The notes under the pieces are model-generated. The model saw only the letters and a program-made list of their open reading frames with translations. It ran no database searches and was not told where the DNA came from. Both the position numbers and the translations under genes were made by a program. Positions 1 through 7,069 of a DNA stretch of 14,953 bases are shown here, one piece after another. Every line of letters begins with the position of its first letter. The stretch's first letter is position 1. Source of the DNA: Firmicutes bacterium UBA5449 (GTDB lineage: Bacteria; Bacillota; SHA-98; UBA4971); contig DIQZ01000002.1 in NCBI GenBank assembly GCA_002424305.1, positions 5,277 to 20,229 of the forward strand, given 5' to 3'.

Positions 1-171
1 ATGTTCTGCATTTGCAAGCACAGACACTTCCATCACATAGTCCATATAGCTGAATTCGCGTGAATCTTAGCCAGGCAAGCAAGCTAAGGAACATGTCGGA
101 TTACAGAGGATTTTTTCGACATTACGAGAATATGATGGATACAGCAGGCAATTGAGAAGGAGGGGGAGAGA
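1..171. other. Leader region upstream of first gene, no gene recognised
   Basis: No open frame here looks like a gene. The ATG at position 1 opens only 20 codons before a TGA, and the other forward frames stop early, so the first 50 bases may be the end of an upstream gene or non-coding. A 6-bp inverted repeat (66-71 with 83-88, 11-nt loop) has no T-run after it. AAGGAGG at 157-163 is the ribosome binding site of the next gene. No convincing -35/-10 pair was found. Confidence 0.5.
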
Positions 172-885
172 TTGCGTCCACTGATAGGGATTACTTGTTC
201 TTTGGGATTTGGAGAGTCCGCCTCATATAGGCTTCATCCGAGCTACGTTAATGCTATTAGTCACACAGGAGGTGCGGCAGTAATTCTGCCTCACACTGAT
301 GAGCAAGGCATTCGAGAACTCATAGGCACACTGGATGGCATTGTCTTATCCGGAGGCGACGATATTGATCCTGCTTATTACCACGAGCAGCCTCATGTTG
401 CTTTGGGCCAAATTGATCCTAGCAGGGATAGGTTTGAACTTGAACTTGCGAAGACAGCGATACGTATAGGCGTGCCAATCCTAGGCACGTGCAGGGGCAT
501 GCAAGTCTTGTACGTTGCTATGGGAGGTAGGCTCATTCAAGATATACCTTCACAAGTCAAGGACGCAATTAAGCACAAGCAAGAGGCGCCTAAATCCCAC
601 CCCGGTCATAAAGTGACAGTGGAGATAGATTCTAAGCTTGCAGGAATGATAGGTTCAGGAGAAGTCGGGGTAAACTCCTTTCACCACCAGGCTGTTAAGG
701 AGCCTGTAATCGATAGGTTTACAGTCTCTGCACGGTCTGCTGACGGTGTTATTGAAGCTATTGAGTTTCCGGAAGATCAATTTGTCCTCGGCGTACAGTG
801 GCATCCTGAAGCCATGTTCAGCACATCTCCTACTATGATCGAGGTGTTTGCCGCATTTGTTGCAGAAGCTGCTGCAAGAAGGTAA
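172..885 (+). CDS. Gamma-glutamyl-gamma-aminobutyrate hydrolase family (peptidase C26) protein
   Basis: This 237-residue cytoplasmic protein has the class-I glutamine amidotransferase fold seen in PuuD-like gamma-glutamyl hydrolases. Such enzymes cleave gamma-glutamyl amides through a Cys-His-Glu triad. Visible parts are GGDDIDP (61-67), the nucleophile elbow GTCRGMQ with Cys107, the conserved NSFHHQAV (168-175), and WHPE with His211 and Glu213. All three catalytic residues are present and the length is normal for the family. The start is TTG, chosen because AAGGAGG lies 8 nt upstream and the N-terminus MRPLIGIT matches family members. Only a short gap separates it from a D-aminoacylase-like gene, so the two are probably co-transcribed and may act on related amide substrates. 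The true substrate cannot be read from sequence; gamma-glutamyl-GABA is only the family's best-known one. Confidence 0.9.
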   Translation: MRPLIGITCSLGFGESASYRLHPSYVNAISHTGGAAVILPHTDEQGIRELIGTLDGIVLSGGDDIDPAYYHEQPHVALGQIDPSRDRFELELAKTAIRIGVPILGTCRGMQVLYVAMGGRLIQDIPSQVKDAIKHKQEAPKSHPGHKVTVEIDSKLAGMIGSGEVGVNSFHHQAVKEPVIDRFTVSARSADGVIEAIEFPEDQFVLGVQWHPEAMFSTSPTMIEVFAAFVAEAAARR

Positions 886-940
886 ATTGCCGTGACTATT
901 GAGCGCGATTGTCGAGGAGAGAATTGGGGGGACAATCGAT

Positions 941-2533
941 ATGGGAAGGATTCTTCTTCGCGACGCGAAGATCGTGGATGGCACAGGCAGTCCATGGTTT
1001 TTAGGTGATGTAGCTCTTGAAGACGGGAGAATAGTTGACATAGGACGAGACCTCAAAATCCCCGGTTCAGGCCTGCGCATCATAGACTTGGCCGGCCTGG
1101 TTCTGGCGCCGGGATTTATTGACATACATTCCCATTCTGATGATGCCGTTCTCATCAATCCCCTTTCTGAAAGCAAAATTAGGCAAGGGGTTACCACCGA
1201 GGTAATAGGTAATTGTGGCTACTCGTTGGCACCGCTTGAAGGGGAAGCTATCGACTTTGTTAGGAATGACCTTGACGGATCCGGAATTACGCCGGACTGG
1301 TCGTCATTTGGCGAGTATTTGGAGAGGATAGAGGATAGCGGAACAGCTGCAAATATTGCTGCTCTCATAGGTCATGGTACTGTAAGACAGGCTGTGATGG
1401 GATGCGTTAAGAGAACGCCTTCTCCGGACGAACTGGAGCATATGAAGATGTTAGTTTCAAAGTCCATGGAAGAAGGCGCTTTCGGCATTTCAACGGGGCT
1501 TATTTACCCACCGTCGTGTTATGCTGATACAGACGAGATTGTGGAGCTTGCAAGGAGTGTGGCCTCAAAAGGAGGCATATACGCAACTCACATCAGAGAT
1601 GAAGGCCTCAATCTAGTAGATGCGACAAGAGAAGCAATTGCCATAGGAAAGAGGGCCGGAGTGCGAGTCCAGATATCTCATTGCAAATCCTGCGGGTCAG
1701 AAAACAAGGGAAAGGTTCAGGAAACTCTCAAACTCATGGAAAACGCGAGATCCCAAGGGATAGATGTTGCATGTGATGTATACCCTTATATTGCAACTTC
1801 CACTGGGCTGTCTATTATTTTGCCTGCGTGGATATTTGACGGAGGCCCGGACAAGGCTATCACAAGACTCCTGAATGAAGATATGCTTCGTGAAATCCGT
1901 CCACAGGTGGAGGAAGACCAAGGAAGAAAACTGGGTTGGGATAAGACTCTGATATCTTCTGTTAGAAAAGAGCAGAACAAGGCGTTTGAAGGGAAAAGCC
2001 TCTCAGAGATAGCGCAGGTAACCGAAAAAGACCCATTTACCGCGGCTATTGACTTGCTTGTGGACGAAGCCTTGTCTGTTCAGGTTGTTCGATTCATGAT
2101 GTGTGAAGAAGATGTCAAATATGTGTTGGGTTCACGCTTAAGTTCTATAGGGACAGACGCTTCTTCCAGGGCGCCCTACGGATTCCTGGGTAAGGATAAG
2201 CCGCACCCCAGAGCGTACGGCACATTCCCAAGGGTTCTTGGAAAATATGGGCGAGACATGGGTATTCTCACACTTGAAGAAGCTGTTCGCAAAATGACGT
2301 CTCTCCCTGCTCAGAGACTGGGTATTATGGATAGGGGGTTAATCCGCCCCGGGATGATTGCGGATCTTGTGGCATTTGACCCTGAAACAGTGAGTGATAC
2401 AGCCACATATTCCGACCCCCATAGATATCCTGATGGGATAATATGGGTTATGGTGGGCGGAGAGCCAACCATAGAACAAGGGGAACATACAGGCTTATTA
2501 TGTGGCGAGGTTCTAAGACACAAAGGCCGGTGA
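941..2533 (+). CDS. N-acyl-D-amino-acid deacylase (D-aminoacylase) family amidohydrolase
   Basis: This is a metal-dependent amidohydrolase of about 530 residues, the usual size for D-aminoacylases, which remove acyl groups from N-acyl-D-amino acids. The N-terminal beta-sandwich opening (RDAKIVDGTGSPWF) and GFIDIHSHSD metal site are typical. Numbering from the ATG at 941, the HSH motif is about residues 63-65. The GNCG cysteine (about 92) is the metal-bridging Cys position of this family. The other ligands are ATHIRDE (His about 217), QISHCKS (His about 247) and the late GTDASS aspartate (about 406). The frame is open upstream to a TTG at 899, which would add 14 residues. I prefer ATG 941 because GGGGGG sits about 9 nt upstream and the family normally starts just before this beta strand. 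It probably forms an operon with the preceding C26 hydrolase. Relatives include dihydroorotase- and hydantoinase-like enzymes, but the GNCG motif favours D-aminoacylase. Confidence 0.9.
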   Translation: MGRILLRDAKIVDGTGSPWFLGDVALEDGRIVDIGRDLKIPGSGLRIIDLAGLVLAPGFIDIHSHSDDAVLINPLSESKIRQGVTTEVIGNCGYSLAPLEGEAIDFVRNDLDGSGITPDWSSFGEYLERIEDSGTAANIAALIGHGTVRQAVMGCVKRTPSPDELEHMKMLVSKSMEEGAFGISTGLIYPPSCYADTDEIVELARSVASKGGIYATHIRDEGLNLVDATREAIAIGKRAGVRVQISHCKSCGSENKGKVQETLKLMENARSQGIDVACDVYPYIATSTGLSIILPAWIFDGGPDKAITRLLNEDMLREIRPQVEEDQGRKLGWDKTLISSVRKEQNKAFEGKSLSEIAQVTEKDPFTAAIDLLVDEALSVQVVRFMMCEEDVKYVLGSRLSSIGTDASSRAPYGFLGKDKPHPRAYGTFPRVLGKYGRDMGILTLEEAVRKMTSLPAQRLGIMDRGLIRPGMIADLVAFDPETVSDTATYSDPHRYPDGIIWVMVGGEPTIEQGEHTGLLCGEVLRHKGR

Positions 2534-2566
2534 CTCTATTATGACTCTCTTTGATTACAGGTTCTA

Positions 2567-2575
2567 TGGTATAAT
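2567..2575 (+). promoter_or_regulatory. Extended -10 promoter for the tsaE gene cluster
   Basis: The gap after the amidohydrolase gene holds TGGTATAAT, which is a perfect -10 hexamer (2570-2575) preceded by the TGn extension. It lies about 33 nt before the tsaE TTG start, which leaves room for a short leader. The only -35-like word, TTGATT at 2551-2556, is just 13 nt away, too close for normal spacing. The extended -10 probably compensates. No other TATAAT of this quality was found in a gap of the window. Confidence 0.7.
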
Positions 2576-2607
2576 CTCCTTGAATCAGTGGTTCCGGGGG
2601 GTGTAAT

Positions 2608-3093
2608 TTGCTTACTCTTCAGACTTCCGATCCTGAAGAAACCAGGAAAATCGGAGAAATAATAGGAAGACTTCTTAGTCCCGGTGATGTGGTAGGACTC
2701 ATGGGAGACCTTGGTGCCGGCAAGACTGTGTTCGCTCAGGGGGTCGCAAGAGGCATCGGCGCAGGTGGTCCGGTTACGAGCCCTACGTTTACTCTTATCC
2801 ATGAACACATTGGAAGGATTCCCCTCTATCATGTGGACGTGTACAGGCTTCGCACACCGGCTGACGTGGAGACTATAGGCATTGAAGATTATCTTTACGG
2901 TGATGGTGCAGTGGTGCTGGAATGGGCTGACCAGGTGCTATCAATTTTGCCTGATGAACGGCTGGATGTAATGATAAAGCGATCACATGAAGAACAAGAT
3001 GATGACGTTCGGGAGATTAGCATTAATCCCCACGGACAGAGATATCAGCAAATGCTCGAGGAGTTGAAAACTATTGCGTGTCGTAGGGATTGA
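2608..3093 (+). CDS. tsaE: tRNA t6A threonylcarbamoyladenosine biosynthesis ATPase TsaE
   Basis: TsaE is the small P-loop ATPase of the TsaBDE complex. That complex transfers the threonylcarbamoyl group made by TsaC to A37 of ANN-decoding tRNAs. The 161-residue protein shows the Walker A motif GDLGAGKT (33-40), the family block SPTFTLIHEH (58-67), HVDVYRL (75-81) and VLEWAD (103-108). Length is typical (about 150-160). The start is TTG, with GGGGG about 8 nt upstream and an extended -10 promoter just before it. Its last 20 nt overlap tsaB, so translation is probably coupled. The C-terminal extension after about residue 125 is charged and less conserved. Confidence 0.95.
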   Translation: MLTLQTSDPEETRKIGEIIGRLLSPGDVVGLMGDLGAGKTVFAQGVARGIGAGGPVTSPTFTLIHEHIGRIPLYHVDVYRLRTPADVETIGIEDYLYGDGAVVLEWADQVLSILPDERLDVMIKRSHEEQDDDVREISINPHGQRYQQMLEELKTIACRRD

Positions 3094-3847
3094 CACGTCT
3101 ACGTTTACAGGAGGCGTGGCGCTAATAAGCGGCGGACGAATAGAGTCTGAGTATTGCGCCCATGTGACTAGAAAGAATTCAGAGAGTCTCATGGGTGTGC
3201 TGGATAATATGTTGCGGGATTTGCGTTGGGATGCCAAGGATCTGCAAGGTGTTGCCGTAGCTATAGGGCCGGGGTCCTTTACCGGTACTCGAATTGGGGT
3301 TACAATGGCAAAGGTCCTAAGTTACTGTCTGGACATTCCCATCGGTCAGGTAGTTACCCTTGATGCGATTGCAGCAAATGTCGCTCACACGAACTCACTT
3401 GTCTGCCCTGTCATATGCGCCAGACGTGATCTTGTTTATACTGCCGTCTACAGAGTGGACAGGCCAGAGCCTGAAAAGGTGACAGACTATGACGTGAGAA
3501 GAATCGGTGAAGTCATTGACAGCATAAAAGACCACGGTTATCTCGAAAATCAAGAATATGATAAGATTCTGTTTCTCGGTGACGGCGCCATAAAGCACAA
3601 AGAGATAATAGAAGAGAGATTAGGAAGGCATGCTGTTATCGGTCCTCCGTGGTATCTCGGCCCCAGGCCCGGAGTGGTGGCAGTCATGGGGCAAGGCAAA
3701 ATAGCTGCCGGTAATGTTGTGGATGCGCGTGATCTGGTTCCTTTTTATATGGGTAAGTCTAGCGCGGAAAAGGTGCAAGCCCAGCGCAGACTGGAGGAGC
3801 GTGCATTGGGTAATGAATGTGGAAATCAGCCGGATGACAAGGGCTGA
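3074..3847 (+). CDS. tsaB: tRNA t6A biosynthesis scaffold protein TsaB
   Basis: TsaB is an ASKHA-fold paralogue of TsaD. It has no catalytic activity of its own but dimerises with TsaD and recruits TsaE for t6A synthesis. The 257 residues start with the ASKHA phosphate-1 strand VVGIDTST and contain the signature GPGSFTGTRIGVTMAK (65-80). The C-terminal half (YMGKSSAEK) is also typical of Bacillota TsaB. The start is TTG at 3074, with GAGGAG about 10 nt upstream inside the end of tsaE. The end overlaps rimI by 35 nt. The order tsaE-tsaB-rimI-tsaD is a common Bacillota arrangement and supports the call. Confidence 0.95.
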   Translation: MRVVGIDTSTFTGGVALISGGRIESEYCAHVTRKNSESLMGVLDNMLRDLRWDAKDLQGVAVAIGPGSFTGTRIGVTMAKVLSYCLDIPIGQVVTLDAIAANVAHTNSLVCPVICARRDLVYTAVYRVDRPEPEKVTDYDVRRIGEVIDSIKDHGYLENQEYDKILFLGDGAIKHKEIIEERLGRHAVIGPPWYLGPRPGVVAVMGQGKIAAGNVVDARDLVPFYMGKSSAEKVQAQRRLEERALGNECGNQPDDKG

Positions 3848-4271
3848 TATTGAATCAGTCATAGACATTGAGAAGGCTTCATTCACTACTCCCTGGTCCC
3901 GGTATGCTTTCCTGGCGGAGCTTTATGAGAACAAGAGAGCGCGGTATTTTGTGGCCCGGGAGAACACAGAAGAACAAGTAACCGGATATGTAGGGATATG
4001 GTTGATTCTGGGTGAAGCCCATATCACAAATATTGCGGTTCATCCTGATTTTCGTAGGAGAGGGATCGGAGAGAAACTCATGTTGGCGGCTATTGATTAT
4101 TCTGAATCTCAAGGGATAGACGCAATAACTTTGGAGGTGCGGGCATCCAATATCGGGGCCCGGAGGCTTTATGAGAAGCTCGGCTTTGTCAGTGTAGGGA
4201 TACGACCGCGCTATTATCACGATGACGGAGAAGATGCTGTAATAATGTGGAGGAACCAAACGAGCAAATGA
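3813..4271 (+). CDS. rimI: Ribosomal protein S18-alanine N-acetyltransferase RimI (GNAT family)
   Basis: RimI-type GNAT enzymes transfer an acetyl group from acetyl-CoA to the N-terminal alanine of ribosomal protein S18 and related substrates. The 152-residue protein has the family N-terminus (ADIESVIDIEKASFTTPWS) and the acetyl-CoA pyrophosphate loop RRRGIGEKLM (81-90). It also has LEVRASN with Glu108, the position of the proposed catalytic Glu, and RRLYEKLGF with Tyr120, the proposed general acid. The frame is open further upstream (to 3714), but that part lies inside tsaB. I chose ATG 3813 because homologues start there. Its GGAGG is 3793-3797, a rather long spacing of about 15 nt. The TGA stop overlaps the tsaD ATG (ATGA). 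Confidence 0.93.
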   Translation: MNVEISRMTRADIESVIDIEKASFTTPWSRYAFLAELYENKRARYFVARENTEEQVTGYVGIWLILGEAHITNIAVHPDFRRRGIGEKLMLAAIDYSESQGIDAITLEVRASNIGARRLYEKLGFVSVGIRPRYYHDDGEDAVIMWRNQTSK

Positions 4272-5293
4272 TTATTCTTGGCATTGAATCAAGCTGTGAT
4301 GAAACAGCGGTAGCGGTATTAGAGGGGACAGGTGATCTTTCTCCTGCTGCCATTAAATTGAGATCAAACGTAATTGCCTCACAGATAGCACTACACAGGG
4401 AGTTCGGTGGTGTGGTTCCTGAGGTGGCGTCCCGATGTCACGTAGAAGCAATTATTCCTGTGATTGATAAGGCACTAGGTGAGGCAGGCGTATCGCTTCA
4501 GGATATTACAGCTGTTGCTGCCACTCACGGTCCTGGTCTGGTAGGAGCTGTGCTTGTAGGTCTGTCGGCTGCTAAAGCCCTTGCTTTGGCGTGCGGTATT
4601 CCGTTTATCGGAGTAAACCACATCGAAGCACATATCTACGCTAATTTTATTGAGCATTCTGATCTTGCGCCTCCTTTCGTTTGCCTGGTGGTATCAGGCG
4701 GTCACAGTGATCTGGTGTACCTGGCGGACTACGGAGATTACGAGGTTATGGGCATGACCAGAGACGACGCAGCAGGTGAAGCTTTCGATAAGGTTGCGCG
4801 GACGCTTGGCCTCAGTTATCCGGGAGGACCTGCCATAGACCGTGTCTCAAGGGAAGGCGACTTTGAGGCTGTACACTTTCCCAGGGCTTTCCTGGAGGAG
4901 GGATCCTATGATTTTAGTTTCAGCGGCCTCAAGACAGCGGTGGTAAACCATGTGAGAAAGGCACAAGATGCGGGCAGGGAGGTGTTTGTGCCGGATATCG
5001 CAGCCAGCTTCCAGGAAGCAGTAGTTGATGTTCTTGCAGAAAAGACTCTGCGAGCTGCATCAGAGAAAGATGTGGCTACTGTAGCTTTGGCCGGCGGAGT
5101 AGCTGCCAACTCCAGGCTGCGACAGGAATTGTCCGGCCGTGCACAGAGGAAAGGCATAGAAGTGGTGTATCCTTCACCTATTCTATGTACCGATAACGCA
5201 GCAATGGTAGCCTGCGTAGGATATTTCCAGCTGGTATCCGGGAGAACAAGCTCTTTGGATCTGCCGGCTGTACCTAATCTCCATCTTGAATGA
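4268..5293 (+). CDS. tsaD: tRNA N6-adenosine threonylcarbamoyltransferase TsaD
   Basis: TsaD (also known as Gcp/YgjD) is the catalytic subunit that transfers the threonylcarbamoyl group to tRNA A37. The 341-residue protein has the ASKHA opening LGIESSCDET (4-13) and the metal-binding NHIEAH with His118 and His122. SGGHS (143-147), GEAFDKVAR, LAGGVAANSRLR (274-285) and the third metal ligand Asp309 in CTDNAA are also present. All key residues are there and the length is normal. The ATG at 4268 overlaps the rimI stop in an ATGA junction. An in-frame ATG at 4247 would add 7 residues but lies inside rimI and ahead of the GGAGG at 4249-4253. It completes the tsaE-tsaB-rimI-tsaD group. Confidence 0.97.
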   Translation: MIILGIESSCDETAVAVLEGTGDLSPAAIKLRSNVIASQIALHREFGGVVPEVASRCHVEAIIPVIDKALGEAGVSLQDITAVAATHGPGLVGAVLVGLSAAKALALACGIPFIGVNHIEAHIYANFIEHSDLAPPFVCLVVSGGHSDLVYLADYGDYEVMGMTRDDAAGEAFDKVARTLGLSYPGGPAIDRVSREGDFEAVHFPRAFLEEGSYDFSFSGLKTAVVNHVRKAQDAGREVFVPDIAASFQEAVVDVLAEKTLRAASEKDVATVALAGGVAANSRLRQELSGRAQRKGIEVVYPSPILCTDNAAMVACVGYFQLVSGRTSSLDLPAVPNLHLE

Positions 5294-5338
5294 GGTTTCA
5301 GTAAGAGATGGAGAGGCACCGTGGGGGGATGCTGTAAC

Positions 5339-6280
5339 ATGACAGGAGAAGGATTTGTCGGTCAGGGAGAGAATCCTCTTGAATCTTTAGACCAACCGGA
5401 GAAGCTCGATAGGCCTACACGCGGGCGGCTCGTTTTCATGATTGCTGTCTGTGTGGTTGTTGTCATAATCAGCTTTCTCATGGTTGTTGGCTCTTGGCTA
5501 TCGCTTGAGGCAACATTTAAAGTAAAAGACAGACCTATAAACTTCTTGCTTCTTGGGATAGATCAGACTTATGATGACAAGGGCAAGCCCATGGAAGGGC
5601 TGGGACGAGCTGACACTATTATGGTCGTCTCAATGAACCCCAAGCAAGGCAAGTCATATGTAGTGTCAATTCCCAGGGATACAAGGGTCAAGATTCCGGG
5701 GCGCGGAACCGGCAAGGCTAATGCTGCCTATGTTTACGGGGGGCCGCAGTTGACTGTTGAGACTGTGGAGGAGCTTCTCGGGATGTCTATTGACCGTTAC
5801 GCTGAGGTTGATTTCGAGAGTTTCGTCGGAGTCATAGACGCAATCGGCGGTATTGAAGTGGATGTTGACAAAGACATGCACTATGTGGATAAGGCGGGTG
5901 GACTGAGAGTAGATATCAAAAAGGGCAGGCAGATGCTTGACGGCGAAAAAGCCCTGCAGTATGTGCGATTTAGAGCTGATGTCCTAGGGGACATAACGCG
6001 AGTGGGTAGACAGCAAAATCTAATCGGCGTTCTCATAGGTGAAGTTGCAAATTATCGCAATATACGCAAAGCGCCTAAGTTGGCCGGGGTTCTGATGGAG
6101 TATATACAAACAAACCTATCACAGCGAGACATGGCTTCTGCCGGATGGTTTCTTATTAGGACAGGTGGCGATGTGCTAACCAAGACGATACCCGGGGATT
6201 TCTCCAAGCAGTACTGGGTGCCTAATAGGGATGCCATGCAAGAAATGGTGGATAGTATGGCTGAAGGATTTGATAGGTAA
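5339..6280 (+). CDS. LytR-CpsA-Psr (LCP) family cell-wall glycopolymer transferase
   Basis: LCP proteins are membrane-anchored enzymes that move undecaprenyl-pyrophosphate-linked glycopolymers, such as teichoic acids or capsule, onto peptidoglycan. This 313-residue protein has a short charged cytoplasmic tail, one transmembrane helix (about 31-53), and then the extracellular LCP domain. Visible motifs are FLLLGID (69-75), GRADTIM (89-95) and SIPRDTRV (110-117). KANAAYVYGG (127-135), GGIEVDVDKDM (170-180) and VRFRAD..GDITRVGRQQ (209-226) complete the set. The Arg and Asp residues that bind pyrophosphate and Mg are present. A GTG at 5321 would add six residues, but ATG 5339 with GGGGGG about 10 nt upstream gives the more usual N-terminus. 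It follows tsaD after 45 nt and no terminator is seen, so it may share that transcript. Confidence 0.92.
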   Translation: MTGEGFVGQGENPLESLDQPEKLDRPTRGRLVFMIAVCVVVVIISFLMVVGSWLSLEATFKVKDRPINFLLLGIDQTYDDKGKPMEGLGRADTIMVVSMNPKQGKSYVVSIPRDTRVKIPGRGTGKANAAYVYGGPQLTVETVEELLGMSIDRYAEVDFESFVGVIDAIGGIEVDVDKDMHYVDKAGGLRVDIKKGRQMLDGEKALQYVRFRADVLGDITRVGRQQNLIGVLIGEVANYRNIRKAPKLAGVLMEYIQTNLSQRDMASAGWFLIRTGGDVLTKTIPGDFSKQYWVPNRDAMQEMVDSMAEGFDR

Positions 6281-6322
6281 TCTTTTGAGTTGTTGTAGTG
6301 TGGAGAGGAGGTCGCATAAGGC

Positions 6323-7069
6323 GTGCGTATTGATGTAGCATTGGTGCCCCAGGAAATTGAGGGCAGAAATCTAGAAAACACCACCGCTATTGTGATAGAT
6401 GTTTTGAGGGCGAGTACTTGTATAGCGAACGCTGTTGCTAATGATTGTGACGGAGTTATTCCCACTGTCTCTGTTGAAGAGGCTATGGACATATCCAGGG
6501 CTTATGCAAGGGATGACTATCTTCTGTGCGGTGAGAGGAAAAATGAGAAGATAGACGGTTTTGATCTGGGCAATTCGCCGCTTGAATACAGTTTAGATCG
6601 GGTGCAAGGCAAGAAACTAATCATGACCACAACCAACGGGACGAGAGCAATAAGGGCTGCAAAGACAGCTCCCAATGTGATAATTGGCGCGTTCCGGAAC
6701 ATAACTGCCTGTTGTCGACTGGCAGTCACCTTGAATAGAGATATCCTCATTGTTTGCGCAGGTCAGAATGAGAGATTTGCTATGGAGGATGCCATTTGTG
6801 CAGGGGCATTTGTAAGAGAGCTTTCCGGTATGATAGATATCGAAGAGTCTGATGGGTGCCGTACAGCGCATCTTCTTTATGATACCGTTCATGAGAAGCT
6901 CGGAGAAGCTTTATCGCAATCAACTCATGGTCGGAACCTTATCAATACCGGATTCGGAGAAGATGTAAAGGTAGCTGCAGAAATCGATTGTGTAGAGGTA
7001 GTTCCCGTATTTCACGAAGGCCATATAGTGGCTATGGATGTTTCCGGAGGCGTTCGGGTTCATGCGTAG
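6323..7069 (+). CDS. comB: Probable 2-phosphosulfolactate phosphatase (ComB family)
   Basis: ComB removes phosphate from 2-phosphosulfolactate to give sulfolactate. In methanogens this is a coenzyme M precursor; in Bacillus sulfolactate is a spore component. The 248-residue protein shows the family blocks VIDVLRAST (24-32), GER (70-72), GFDLGNSP (79-86) and TTTNGTRA (102-109). CAGQNERFAMEDAICAG (145-161) and VPVF near the C-terminus also match. The start is GTG with AGAGGAGG 11 nt upstream. The gene ends inside the start of a SpoIID-like gene, so the two are translationally coupled. No other coenzyme M gene is visible, so the physiological product is uncertain. A role in spore sulfolactate is an inference from the neighbour and the likely host. 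Confidence 0.88.
   Translation: MRIDVALVPQEIEGRNLENTTAIVIDVLRASTCIANAVANDCDGVIPTVSVEEAMDISRAYARDDYLLCGERKNEKIDGFDLGNSPLEYSLDRVQGKKLIMTTTNGTRAIRAAKTAPNVIIGAFRNITACCRLAVTLNRDILIVCAGQNERFAMEDAICAGAFVRELSGMIDIEESDGCRTAHLLYDTVHEKLGEALSQSTHGRNLINTGFGEDVKVAAEIDCVEVVPVFHEGHIVAMDVSGGVRVHA

Noticed and set aside
66..88. Inverted repeat CTTAGC/GCTAAG near the window start as a terminator
   Set aside because: Short stem, 11-nt loop, and no T-run after it.
2551..2556. TTGATT as a -35 box for the tsaE promoter
   Set aside because: The spacing to TATAAT is 13 bp, outside the normal 16-18 bp range.
3714..3812. Upstream extension of rimI inside tsaB
   Set aside because: It would add 33 residues from the tsaB region with no GNAT similarity; ATG 3813 is the family start.
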